From Erythrophleum ivorense (lineage: Eukaryota > Streptophyta > Magnoliopsida > Fabales > Fabaceae): 64,000 bases of DNA. The first letter of the stretch is position 1; every line of letters starts with the position of its first letter. The notes under the pieces are model-generated. The model did no database searches, had not been told where the DNA came from, and saw only the letters and a list, made by a program, of their open reading frames with translations. Where the stretch lies: NCBI GenBank assembly GCA_026724425.1, contig JAIUCV010000003.1:45905283-45969282 (forward strand). Reading direction: 5' to 3'. The position numbers and the translations under genes were made by a program. Positions 46,820 to 58,082 of this stretch are shown here, in pieces.

Positions 46820-49800
46820 CATCTTATAACACCTCTTTTATTTACCCATTTTTAGTAAATTTTTGTGTGTGAATAATTTCTAATCAATTTATGTCTAATT
46901 ACTTTCTTTCTTTTTTATTGTTCTTTTACGATAGAGGTTCTTGATTTCTTTTAATTGTTCTTTCTTTTTAATTGTTCAACTAAACCTATATAGTGTAGCA
47001 ATTATGAAAATGACATAGATTAACTACTCTTATCACATGTTATTTAAAAAGTTTTGACAAAAGGGAGTGGGATGTGTATAAGTACAGGCCAAAGTAAAAA
47101 CACTAAGGATTTAGTCTAGACTATCCAAAAAGAAATCCCAAGAATAAAAAAGAACTACTAAAGTTAGTCCCCTATTTATACAAAAAAGAAACTATCAACT
47201 ATTAATAGCTACATATTTTTATAGAAATGAGGGAGAGGATCCACTCATAGGAAATGAGTGAGTCCCCAACTCTTCTGATGCTATAAAAATCACCAGAATA
47301 GTTAGTACAGCATCATCATAGGATATGATACATATATTATGGATCACATATATCCAACCCTACAAAGGGAACTGCATTCATTTCACCTGCAACTCTAACG
47401 TCACTCTATAAATTGGTATCTAAAAATAAAAATCACAATAGAGTGAGAAATAATTTTCTTAATGACATAGATATGATTAATATAAAATATTAACCATGAA
47501 GAAAAGCCAAGTATAAAGCAAATAATATGAACTGAATGTTCTATGAAGAATATTGAATTTACATAACAACGTAAGTAGAAAATAATGTACTATTTTTGTA
47601 ATATTTAATATGAATACAAAATAATGAAAACAAAGAGTAACACATAGTTTTATACAAATATATAACAAAGAATATCATATAAACTTTAAGGTTTTGCACA
47701 TGTAAGTGGAATATGGTTTAAATACAATTAACAAGATATTAACATAATCTGATTTCATCAACCACAAGATATCAGCATATATAGAATACATAAAAATACA
47801 ACCAACAACAATTATTCAACTTGACCATTAGGCATTAAAGACTGTTAGGCTTAATACTCAGATCATATTGCACTACCATAACTTAGCAGGCTCACTGCTG
47901 CTTTCATTAATGAGGCGTCCCCCAATGAGTATTCAAGGAAAGTCATATAAAAATATTATAATAATATGTCATTTAATCCATCATTTGATCAAGACATAAT
48001 AGGTATATTTAAGAAAAAATTACCTTGCACAACTTTGTGCATAAACAAATAATCCCAATAATATGAAAGCATATTGGAGTATGAAAAAATTATATTTAAA
48101 TACTTGAATTTATCTTTTCACTTTTCTAAGTGTCCAACTTAGTCCATAATTTAGGATCCAAAGTCAAGGTACAAAATAAGGTCCAATGTAGCCATAAGAG
48201 GCTTTTTAAATATATGGGAGGCTTAATAAAGCCCAATAAATCCAAATATTTTCAAAATACTCAAATGGCCTTTAACAGTTCAAATTAGTATTTTAGATAT
48301 TTTTAAGTATCTTTCTTAATTAAAATTGGACATCCAGCATAATAATAACTATCAATTGGCCAACTCTAGCACATACAAAGCTCATCCCTTGAACAAGGCA
48401 ACTTTGACAATATATATATATAGACAAGTCCTTTACCAAACAACCCATATTCATGAAATCAGACAATAAGTAGCATATTATCCATATTATTAGAAAATCA
48501 GACAGCAGGCAACACAATACCAAAACAATTATTCATCGTATATTCAAATATTAATGGGATGCTTCATAAATTTCTAACTTTCATAAATAGGCTCTAAAAA
48601 TTGCAGAACAAATATCAACATAATTTAAACAAAATATAGAACATAGTAGACTACATAAATCATCCAAAACATATCAAATAACATAAGTAAAAATTCAAGA
48701 AGCTCTTGGTCAACATTTTTTCTCAAAAAATTGAATTTTTATATAGTTATATATAATTCACGAAAATTTCACTATAAGCCTTATTTTTAGTGTAGATTAG
48801 CCTAATTTAATTGGTTCTTCAAATACTCCTTCCTAGGTATGTTGAATGGTCTTTGGCCAAACTTAGAGGGTGGTGTGTAGGTGTTATTTTCTTCCATTTT
48901 CTCTTGTTAACAAGCCAATAATACATAATCAAAAGAGATAGATAAAAGCCAAAGAACAATTTCTAGGATTTCCATGAGTATTCTACACTTCTATTAAAAT
49001 GAAATTCAAGAGTTTCTTGCCATAATCTTCATGAAAATCAAGATTCTATTCATCTATCTCTTCTTTAAGCTTTCTTCCATTATTCTCCCATTCATTTTCC
49101 CTTCATATTCTTCCATGGCTTTTTGAAATACAAAATTCCATAGTTTATAGAAAAGTTTCCAAGAATAGAAATTTTCTTGAATCATATGAATCCATAAGCT
49201 ACATATATAGATTCTCTACCTTTTTCTTAGCTTGAATTCATGAAAACAACAAAATTCCCAATTTCTTCTTGCCATGGCTAAAACTCAAGGAAAAGACAAG
49301 AGAAAAATAAAAGAAAACTAAGAAAAATAGAGTATATCTATGTTATCTTGGAATCTGTAGTGTTTCTTTCCCCCCTGGGGCTTTTCTTTTCTCTTTTCTC
49401 CTTTTTCCTTCTTCTTCCTTCGTTGTGCCTCTCCTCCCTCATTTCTTTCTTGGTTTGGCTAAATGGTGAGTGTATATGTGTGTGTTTCATGTAAGTTTTA
49501 TTTCTACATGGATGGTTGAATGTATTTTAAGATGGAGGATCTTGGCCTTTGGATCAAACGGATGGTTAAAATTAAGTCTTGAAATAGAAGATTAGATGTG
49601 AGCCTTTGGATTAGATGGAGGGGTATGATTCGATCTTAAAAAGTAGAAAAATCTAGGCCATAGGATTACATCAATGATTGAGATCGTATCTCATTTTATG
49701 GATGAATATTAGAAATGGAATTTTAATTGCAGCTAAATTTTAACCATGGTTACTTTCCTCGTAATATGTGAAGTTAACTTTCCATTTATTATTACTTGAT

Positions 49801-50424
49801 TCAATGGCTATGTCATCCAGTGTCAATAGTGGTGTTAGTGTTAACTTTTTCATAAAACACAAGATTTGCTAATGTAAGCCAATGTCATAGCTCTGTAACA
49901 TGTGTAGTTTCTAGAAAATTCTCTACACGTGGCACCTCATCATCTCTTCCCTTGCTCATGGCACCACATCAGCACCTTCTTGCCTAAATTCTATGGAAAT
50001 GTCTCTATTTCATCAATGTATCTTTTTGTAAGTTCTCCATAATATTTTATTCGGCCTATGTTCTCTATGTTCTCCACTTTATTTTAATATTATTTGGCCA
50101 AACGTGAGTCCCATTTAGGTTTTTCAGTCATATATTATTATTATTATTTTAATATTTTATTATTTTAGGGTCTAAATAGTTGTTTTGTCCTTAATGGAAG
50201 GGTAACATCTTTGTTTTAACCACCTTTCATCTTTGAATTTTGTTACCACCACCTAGTAGATCTTTCTGCATAGAATTTTTAGAAGTAGTTATCTTGGGCT
50301 TCAGGGTAGTTTAGTTTATCTCAATATAAGCTCTTAATCACTCGGGGCCATTTTTCAGTCTAATGATTTTAGAATTTTATAAAACAAACTTTATAATTTT
50401 TTGCGTATTATTCTCTAACACTTG

Positions 50425-50456
<32 letters not shown>

Positions 50457-50692
50457 CTAGTTCTTGATCATCTAGTCCTCTGAAAAAATTATCAAAATTC
50501 ATTCAAGTGACAAATGACCATTTTTCCCTTAGACCCTTCTAAAATCTAAATTTTTTTATAGGTTCTATTTGTCTCGTACTTTTCATAAATGAAGTTAGCA
50601 TTCAAATTTGTCTTATTAAAGCTTAATAAATTCATTTCATAAAATATTAAATAATTAAAAAATCCTAATTTTTTTATGGATGTTACACATCT
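46820..50692 (-). mobile_element. Probable gypsy-type solo LTR on the minus strand (3.9 kb)
   Basis: On the minus strand it starts TGTAACATCCATAAAAAAATT (from 50687), resembling the LTR start at 56811. It ends at 46825 with GAGGTGTTATA, where the usual terminal CA appears mutated to TA. CATCT flanks it on both sides (46820-46824 and 50688-50692). A purine-rich leader-like stretch on the minus strand (about 49450-49370) and a GCAGGTGAAATGA block (minus strand, about 47392) resemble parts of other gypsy LTRs here. It has no coding capacity. The large size and the mutated end leave real doubt. Confidence 0.45.
50425..50452. repeat. (AT)n microsatellite
   Basis: Uninterrupted AT run of about 14 units inside the LTR-like region. 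Confidence 0.93.
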
Positions 50693-50780
50693 TGCATACA
50701 ATGCTCTCCTTGTCTTCACACTTACATTAGAATGATTATTCCATAAACACCAAATTGCCTAATTTTAAATTTCAGACCAC

Positions 50781-50892
50781 AATAAATCCTCACTTGCATT
50801 TCTCTAAAATACTAGTACAAACTTAAGGGTAATCTTGATTAAAAAAACTAGTTTGTACTAGTATTTTAGAGAAATGCAAGTGAGGATTTATT
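50781..50892. repeat. Perfect 43-bp inverted repeat (hairpin)
   Basis: The left arm 50781-50823 (beginning AATAAATCCTCACTTGCATT) is the exact reverse complement of the right arm 50850-50892, with a 26-nt loop. No mismatch was seen in 43 bp, so it is recent or maintained. No transcription unit is apparent. Confidence 0.9.
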
Positions 50893-51003
50893 TCTATATG
50901 GATGATTGTTAATCTTGATTAAAAAAACTAGAAACCAATACAAGAATGTTACTAGTTTTTATTTCTATGTGGATGATTGTTAATCTTGATTAAAAAAAAT
51001 AGT
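50826..51003. repeat. Direct repeats of a TAATCTTGATTAAAAAAA unit
   Basis: TAATCTTGATTAAAAAAA occurs three times (about 50830, 50909 and 50980). The last two lie within 71-bp spaced copies beginning TTTCTATATGG (50891) and TTTCTATGTGG (50962). The first lies in the hairpin loop, so the hairpin and the direct repeats share sequence. Confidence 0.75.
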
Positions 51004-51010
51004 CCTTAAG

Positions 51011-52500
51011 TGATCCCGATAATGATTTTGCACAATTTTCTCCAATTCAAAAGTTTTCCCTATATAAGATCTAAGTTCAGTCAAAATTGTTTAGTTAGCC
51101 ACTAAAGCGTAGATTATTTGAATTCAAAGAGAATTATTGTTGATATGCATACAAGGCCTTTGTAGGTTACATTTAAGAGTTAGTCATTATAGATTACATA
51201 GTTTATGGTGGTCTTACCAAAATCGAAATGGTCTAGACTTCCATAAGCCATGTATTCTTAGACTAGCTTTCTTTCTTCTCCTTAAATGCATCCACCCAAG
51301 GCCCTTACAAGATTATGGTGATGGAATTTGGAAACCAATTCAGCTTCGTTTATAAACTCTTGGATTCCTTGTTTTATGGTTTTTGATAGCCTTGTTACAA
51401 CTACTTTTTTACCTTCTTCCAATTTTCCTTGAGTTTTAATGTAGTGAAAGTAAACTTAATGGTTAAAAACAAAACAACAAAAAGAAAGAACACATACTAG
51501 TGCATGTCTAAGAAGATGAATTATTTTGTACAAAGGGATATAACCCCTTTCCCCAACCTCATTCTCTTGAGAGAAATTGTTTATAGCTACTAGAATAGTA
51601 AGCATATTAGAAAGTTACTTGCTCTTCATTTTGGTTTTAATGCCTTATAACTTGGAGAAACAATTTCCATAATGATGGTTGAAGCCTATCATAGCTTAAC
51701 TTATTAGACCATTTCATAAGTCACATTAAAGAGATGCTATCTTTTTAAAGCTTTATTCATAATAGGGCTCTTATACTATTATGAAATTTCTAATAAAAAA
51801 GTCTTCTTACACATATGGTCAAGTGTTAAACTAATTTATCCCAATAGTGATTTCTCATTCCTTTTATTCTTTGAAAGGACAAAAGGAATAATGAGAAATA
51901 TCACTGAACTATATCAATCATTTGACTTGTGGCTCAAATTTGGAACCAATCATATTGGTTTTCCCAGCAAATTATAGCCCACCTATTGCTAATGAAGGTT
52001 AAGTAGTCTTGGATGGAAAAATCTTGTTTGATAAGAGAATTACCTCAAAACAATTGGAAGAATCCTAAACAAATCATATGTGAACTTTCACTCTTTATAT
52101 TTCTTAGCAAGGTACAATATGGTACATAGCAAAAGCATTACCAAAGACACTAATATAACCATATGTGCCACTTTTCTAAAAACTAGTATTAGGATTGGAC
52201 TCTTCAAATTCATGAAAGAAAAAGAGACACTAATTCTTAGTATGAATTCACCTTTAAGAAAATGCAAGCATATATATAAGAAAATCTAATCTAGAACTAG
52301 GTGTAACAAAGTGCAAGTGGATGAACAAGGCCTATTCAAATGGGTTGAAGAAAAAGTGAATATACTTTTTGGAAATGAAGTTTAACTATGTCAAAATTAA
52401 TCAAAAGGGATTTTGTGGAAAAATGCTAATAAAAGACATTTTGGGTTAGACAAAATTCAAATGGGCTAAAAAGTGTTTGAATGAGTTTTTCAAATACTCT
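51011..52500. other. Unassigned, possibly decayed retroelement sequence
   Basis: Less AT-rich than surrounding DNA. On the minus strand 50700-51360 has faint similarity in flavour to LINE C-terminal regions (W-x-L-W-N-N near 50735-50760), but no motif is decisive. No intact frame. Confidence 0.25.
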
Positions 52501-53847
52501 AGTGGAGTATTTTAAGAAATGTTTTGGGACTATAAGAATAAGAAAAACTTGTCTTTTGATCCCACAAAGTTTCAAAGCTGATATGTCTTAAGTTTCATAT
52601 CCTTTTAGAACTAATGAGCTGCCAAGTAATACTTAAGAAATTGAATGAAAATGTGTTAAGGACAAATGAAACACAAATTGTTGTCAAAGAAAATGCTTCC
52701 TTAACAAAGCAAGAAGTGCACTTTTTAGCACAAAAAGTGAAATGTGAAAAAAAAAAGCATATTACAAGCTATCCTATCTTATCAAACCCTATTTATTGCT
52801 CAAGAAATTAGTTCAAATAGTGCATATGTAGAAAGAAACAAAAATGCCTCTCTCTTTCAAGCTACACCTAAAGAGTAAAAAGAACTATTGAAACTTCAAC
52901 ATTTATTGCTCTTGTGAATGTTAGTGAATAATGCAATAGGTCTTACATTTAATGGAATTGCACTAGTTGTTAAAAGATAGATAGAGTAGAAAGATTCATT
53001 TTGTACACTGGTCTAAAAAATCACAAGTGATACTTAAGAGAAACATTGAAGAAGAATAATAATAAGAAAGCCAAGTAGAAATTTTTTCAAGCTTCTATAT
53101 TCACTAAGTTGTTTGTGCACTATCATTAATAATGAGAAAGTCAAGTAAAATTTTTTTCAAGCTTTTATTATTCACTAACTTGTGCTAAAAACTATCATTG
53201 ATCGATCATTTGAGTGAGTTATTGCTATATTATTAAGAGCTTTGTGTGAGCTAGTGCTTCATTGGTTATAACCTTCATGTTATTTCATTTAAGCCTATAA
53301 GAAGCCTAGTGTATATTGGGTAAATACAAGTTTTTATATTAAGAGTGTAAAAGCCTTTAGTGGTTGAGCCTATATTTGAGTTACTGTGGAATAGGTGGTA
53401 ATACTCAATGAAGTGAGACTAAAAGGATGTCTCAGTTCAAATTGTAAAATATAAGGATGTGTGATCTTGTGAGATTGCTTTAGGGAGTAGGGAGTAAAAG
53501 TGTAAGAGTTGATCTCAAGCAATAAGTTGTCTAGTTGTAACTTTGTGTTTCCCAGTTGATTATAAAAATCTCTTGCTATTTACTTAGGGATTGGATATAA
53601 GACCACATTAGTTTGAACTAGGATAAATTTTGTGGTGTGGTTCTTCTTGTCCTTTAATCATTTGTTACATTGATTAATCAAATCACACATATGATCACTT
53701 GTGCTTAATTTTCAAAATCCATTATGTATTAAGGAAGCTCACTCACTTATTGATTTAGGAAGGAAATTTTCATATGATAACTTTAAAAAATATCTATTTT
53801 TTTTAAAAAGGCCAATTGAACCTTCTTGACCTTACTTTGGACTAACA
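52501..53847 (+). repeat. Probable 5' LTR of the SIRE-like copia element (left end not resolved)
   Basis: The right end ...GGACTAACA (53847) is followed by ATTGGTAATAGTGTTAG, a decayed iMet-type primer site. The stretch before it has the long LTR layout seen in SIRE/Maximus copia elements. The partner 3' LTR would lie beyond 64000, so the left boundary cannot be fixed. Confidence 0.4.
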
Positions 53848-53848
53848 A

Positions 53849-53862
53849 TTGGTAATAGTGTT
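53849..53862 (+). promoter_or_regulatory. Decayed primer-binding site of the copia element
   Basis: TTGGTAATAGTG is close to TTGGTATCAGAG, the usual plant copia site complementary to initiator Met tRNA, and sits directly after the LTR end. Confidence 0.5.
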
Positions 53863-53920
53863 AGTCTTAGTTTTTGTTTTTGTAAGACTCATGTCCTTAA
53901 AAAAAGATCTAATCTAAAAT

Positions 53921-56810
53921 GATGAGTAAGATATTTGAAAATGAAAGCTAGTCAAATACCAAGCCTCCTTACTTTGATGGAATAATTACACTAACTAAAA
54001 AATCAAGATGGAAGTGTTTATTTAACATGTAAATATCCAAGACTGGAGGATGATACTAAATAGACTAGATATTCTAATGAAGAAGGTTGGTAATAAAAAG
54101 GTACACAAACCAATTAGTGAATGGACTCAAAGAAGAAGACAAAAGATATAAGATCCACTGCAAAGCTAAACTCTCTTATATTGTGTTATAAGGTAAGATG
54201 AATTCAAAAAATAATCTAGACATGACAAAACCAAGGAAATGTGGGAAAAACTTTAAATAAATTATGGAGGAATGACTAAAGTGAGATAAACTAGAACTAA
54301 TACACTTGTTCATGAATATAAGCTGTTTAAAATGAAGGAAGAAGAAAATATTGTAGAAATGCTCAAGAGATTTGGATATATAATAAATGATCTAGATGCT
54401 CTTACAAGAAGATACCTAAATGAAGACTTGATTAGAAAGGTGCTAAGGAGCTTCACACCTTCTTGTAAATCCATTATTGTTGGAACACTTATAATTGGAA
54501 AATTAGGATCCATGAGCTTTAATGAATCCAAGGTAAATCTCAATGCGTATAAAGCAAGCTATCTAAATATATCCTTTGACGAATCAAAGGAAGGAAAAGA
54601 GATTGCTTTAAAAGCCTCTTCAAGAATGTTAGAAGATAAAAAAGAACCTTCTAAGGATGATATTGATGATAGAGAAATGGCTATGCTGACCAGATAAATG
54701 TATAATCTCTATAGGAGAAGATATTGGAACAACAGTCAAATAGAAGGAAGCACATCAAAGAAAGAAGCTCTGAAGATCATTGCTACTTGTTTTAGTTGCA
54801 AGAAGACTAGTCATGTAAGATCATACTATCTATAATAGTAAAAACCCAGCTCAAGCAAGAAAAAAGAAGAAGTAATGATCCCTAATGCATCTTAAAGCAT
54901 TGATGATTTCTTAATTGAACTCACTAAAGATGATAAGGAAAATAAAAACTTTGCAAATTTGTGCCTCCTTGCCACTATTGATTGATTTAGTGATGATGAT
55001 CTTTTAAATGACTAGATGGAAGAACAAGAAGCATATCACCTTTGTCAAATGAAAAATGAGCTTCCTAATAAAACAAACGAAGAAAGTTGCAAAGAGGTAA
55101 ATGACCATCTATTGACTTATGATGAATTGCAAAGTGTTTTGATGAAGTTTTAGAAAATTCAAATAGGATAATGGTTAAGTGCAGACAATTAAAAAATGTT
55201 CATCTTGAAAGTCTAAAAAGCTTTAGTCTAATTAAGAAAGAAAAGGATGTGCTTGAAGAAAGATTGCTAGTAATAAAAGATGAATATTCTTTGAATGCAT
55301 TGATCCCTAAAAACAATAGGCTAAAAGAAAAAGTTGAAAGCTCAAGCAAATGCTAACAACTTAAAAGCTCTCTTAAGAAGTTAGAAAAAATCTTTGGATA
55401 CAACAGGAATAGGCTATAACATATTTGAAGAAAATGCTAACATAACTAAATTAAGACTTGTTAAAGCTTCACATAACATACATCCTAGAATTTGCTTTAA
55501 CTATGAAAAATGATGTCGTATATCTTATTATTGTTACAGTGCACCCTATAAATATGTGTTCAAGGAAGTTTGGGTTCTTAAAGAAGTCTTTGTATCCAAA
55601 GGACACAGATCTAATGGATTCAAGACCTAAAATTCAGTGGGTACCTAAACTTAAATAACTATTTTACAAGTCTCATTAAAGAAAAATTGGTTTCTAGAAT
55701 TAGGGTGTTTGAGACACATGACTAGAAATATGGCAAATTTCATCAATTTTGCAGCAAGGGGTTCAAGAACTATCACATTTTGCAACAACAAGACAAACAA
55801 ATTAGTTGAATTTGGGAGCATAAGCATAAATCCATTTATTACTATTAACTATGTTTATTTTGTTGAAGAATTAAAGCATAACTTAATTAGCATAAACCAA
55901 CTATGTGCTAAAGGTTATAAAGTTACATTTAATTCACTTTCCTATAAGATACTTGACAAACATGATAATGAAAAGTTGCTAATGAAAGGAAACAACATGA
56001 AAATGTTTATGTTATGAATTTTAAACATCTTATGCTATCTACTAAAAATGCATTTCATCTATAAATGATCAACATTGGTTATGGCATAAAAGATTAAGGC
56101 ATATTAATATGCAACTAATCTCTAAACTAGTTTTAAAGGATCTTGTCACTAGATTGCCAAAGCTAAAATATGAAAAAAGATTATATGTGAGGCTTGTCAA
56201 ATGGGTAAGTAGACAAGATCATCCTTCATGTAAAAGGGTCGCGTAAGTACTCAAAAGCCTTTGCAGCTTATCCATATGGATCTATTCGGTCCAATGAGAA
56301 CATAAAGTCATGGTGGTAAGTTTTATAGATTTCTCATTATTGATGACTTTTTGAGGAATACTCAAGTTTTCTTTCTTGTTGGCAAAAATGATTGTTTGGA
56401 CTTACTTAGAAGTTATTGTGCATGTGTTCGAAATGAAAAAGGCTGCTACATTTCATTTATCAGAAATGATCATGACAAAGAAGTTAAAGATAAGCCCTTT
56501 ACTGATTTATACAATCAATTTGGTATTTCTCATAATTTTCTACACCTAGGACACTACCACAAAATGGTGTAGTAGAAAGGAAAAATAGGTTTCTCTTTCA
56601 TATGGCCAAAACCTTTCTTTGTGAAAATAATCTTTCAAAGAAATTTTAAACTGAAACTATTAACACTGCATGTTATGTATTGAATAGATTACTATATGAT
56701 TTGTTTTAAATAAAACCCTTTATGAATTGTGGAAAGAAAGGAAACCTAATATAAAGTTATTTTCACACCTTTAAATGTAAGAGCTTTATTTTGAATAACA
56801 ATATTGAAAA
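53921..56810 (+). pseudogene. SIRE-like copia gag, protease and integrase, decayed
   Basis: The gag start is near 53921 (MSKIFENES, then PPYFDG), and a long piece at 54332-54697 (EEENIVEMLKRFGYIINDLDALTRRYLNEDLIRKVLRS) is typical of UBN2-type gag. A CCHC knuckle near 54787-54829 reads CFSCKKTSHVRSYY, with the last Cys changed to Tyr. The protease box near 55692 reads WFLELGCLRHMT where the family has W-x-L-DSG-C-S-RHMTG, so the catalytic Asp is lost. The GAG-pre-integrase block follows (VEELKHNLISINQLC, 55865-55910). Integrase parts (WLWHKRLRHIN near 56079, an ICEACQMGK knuckle in another frame near 56185, and TTTKWCSRKEK near 56555 for the usual TPQQNGVVERKN) are out of frame. The element is cut at 56810 by a gypsy-type LTR. 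Confidence 0.8.
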
Positions 56811-58077
56811 TGTAACACCCCAAAAATTAATTAAGGTATTAATTATGGATTAGATTAATTAGGAATAATTAATATGGGATAATTGGGCAAGTTAAGTGAA
56901 TGGAGATTTTAGAGAGATAAATTATTAATATGGGTTTGAGATTTAATTGGGAGAGAAATTTCATCTAGGCCCAAATTAATGTAGGAGGTCATGATAAGAG
57001 GTTAATGGAGGCCTAATAAGCTAGGTGCAGACCCAACTTGATCAAATGTGATAGAGGCCCAAGATCCACCTTGTATAGGCTCTTAGGAAGGCCCAATAAA
57101 CCTTGTGCAGACCCAAAATAATGGAGATCCTAAAACTAGGTCTGGCCCAACAGAATTCTACAGCCCAACAACTTAAAATCTGGCCTAACAAAGCAAAAAT
57201 CTGAGCCCATTAGGAGTTGGACCTTGGAGCAACCTATGACCCATATTTGACCCAACTTAAACCTAACTAAAACCCTAAATACTTCAGCCACTATCCCATT
57301 TTTCTGAAACACAAAGGAGAAAATTGGAGGTCCAAAGGAGAGGCTAGGGTTCTTAGCATATTTCCACATTTTCTCACATTTAGAGCAAGATTCAGCCAAG
57401 GTAATAGTTATATAACTTAATCCTCTCATCTTTCTCTTTAATTTGATCTGATCAGTTTTTCATTTAGAGTATTTTCACCATACCCAAAATCTGAAATATG
57501 GGTGTTTGAGATTTTCTTGATGAAATTCGTAGGTTGAGGCTAGGGCTGACATTAGGTAAGTATAAACCCTCCATTTTGATGCTTTCTTTGCTAGTTTGAG
57601 ACCCCCATAGTTGATTTATAATATGGGTATTAATTTTGTACGAATTTGCTTAGAATTTTGGGTAAAATATTGAGGTTTGTGGTAAAGGACATTTCAATCC
57701 GAATTTGGGACTTGTAGTGGCTGGGTAAGTGTTCCCTAAGTGGTCATTAATATTTTAAATTCTTTGGGTACTTGTTGCAACTGTTAATGATGAATTAGAG
57801 TAGTAATTCTTTAATGCTATAGTTATAGGGAGATTTTTGAACCATTGGTGGCTATTGCAATTATCTACAAGTGAGGTAACTGAGTTTATATTAATTTCAT
57901 GCATATAACTGCTTTAATTTCATATTTTACTGTACATGAATGATTTGAAATGTTGAATGAATTGGTTGGTTATCATTATATTGTGATTGAATCTTATAAG
58001 TCCATGGTGGAACTCTAGTGCGACTGCCACCCTTGTATGTGCTTAGATTAGGTATTGGGTTATGATCAAACCCCAGA
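56811..58077 (+). repeat. Gypsy-type LTR inserted in the copia element, left part
   Basis: Begins TGTAACACCCC at 56811, directly after the copia reading frame (ILNNNIEN). It contains LTR-like, non-coding sequence with a purine-rich patch near 57312-57350. It is interrupted at 58083 by the solo LTR and resumes at 60962 with GAGCCCTGG...GGGGAGTAGGTGCC, a phrase common in plant Tekay-type LTRs. The preceding 5 bp are GAAAA. Confidence 0.5.
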
Positions 58078-58082
58078 TGCAC

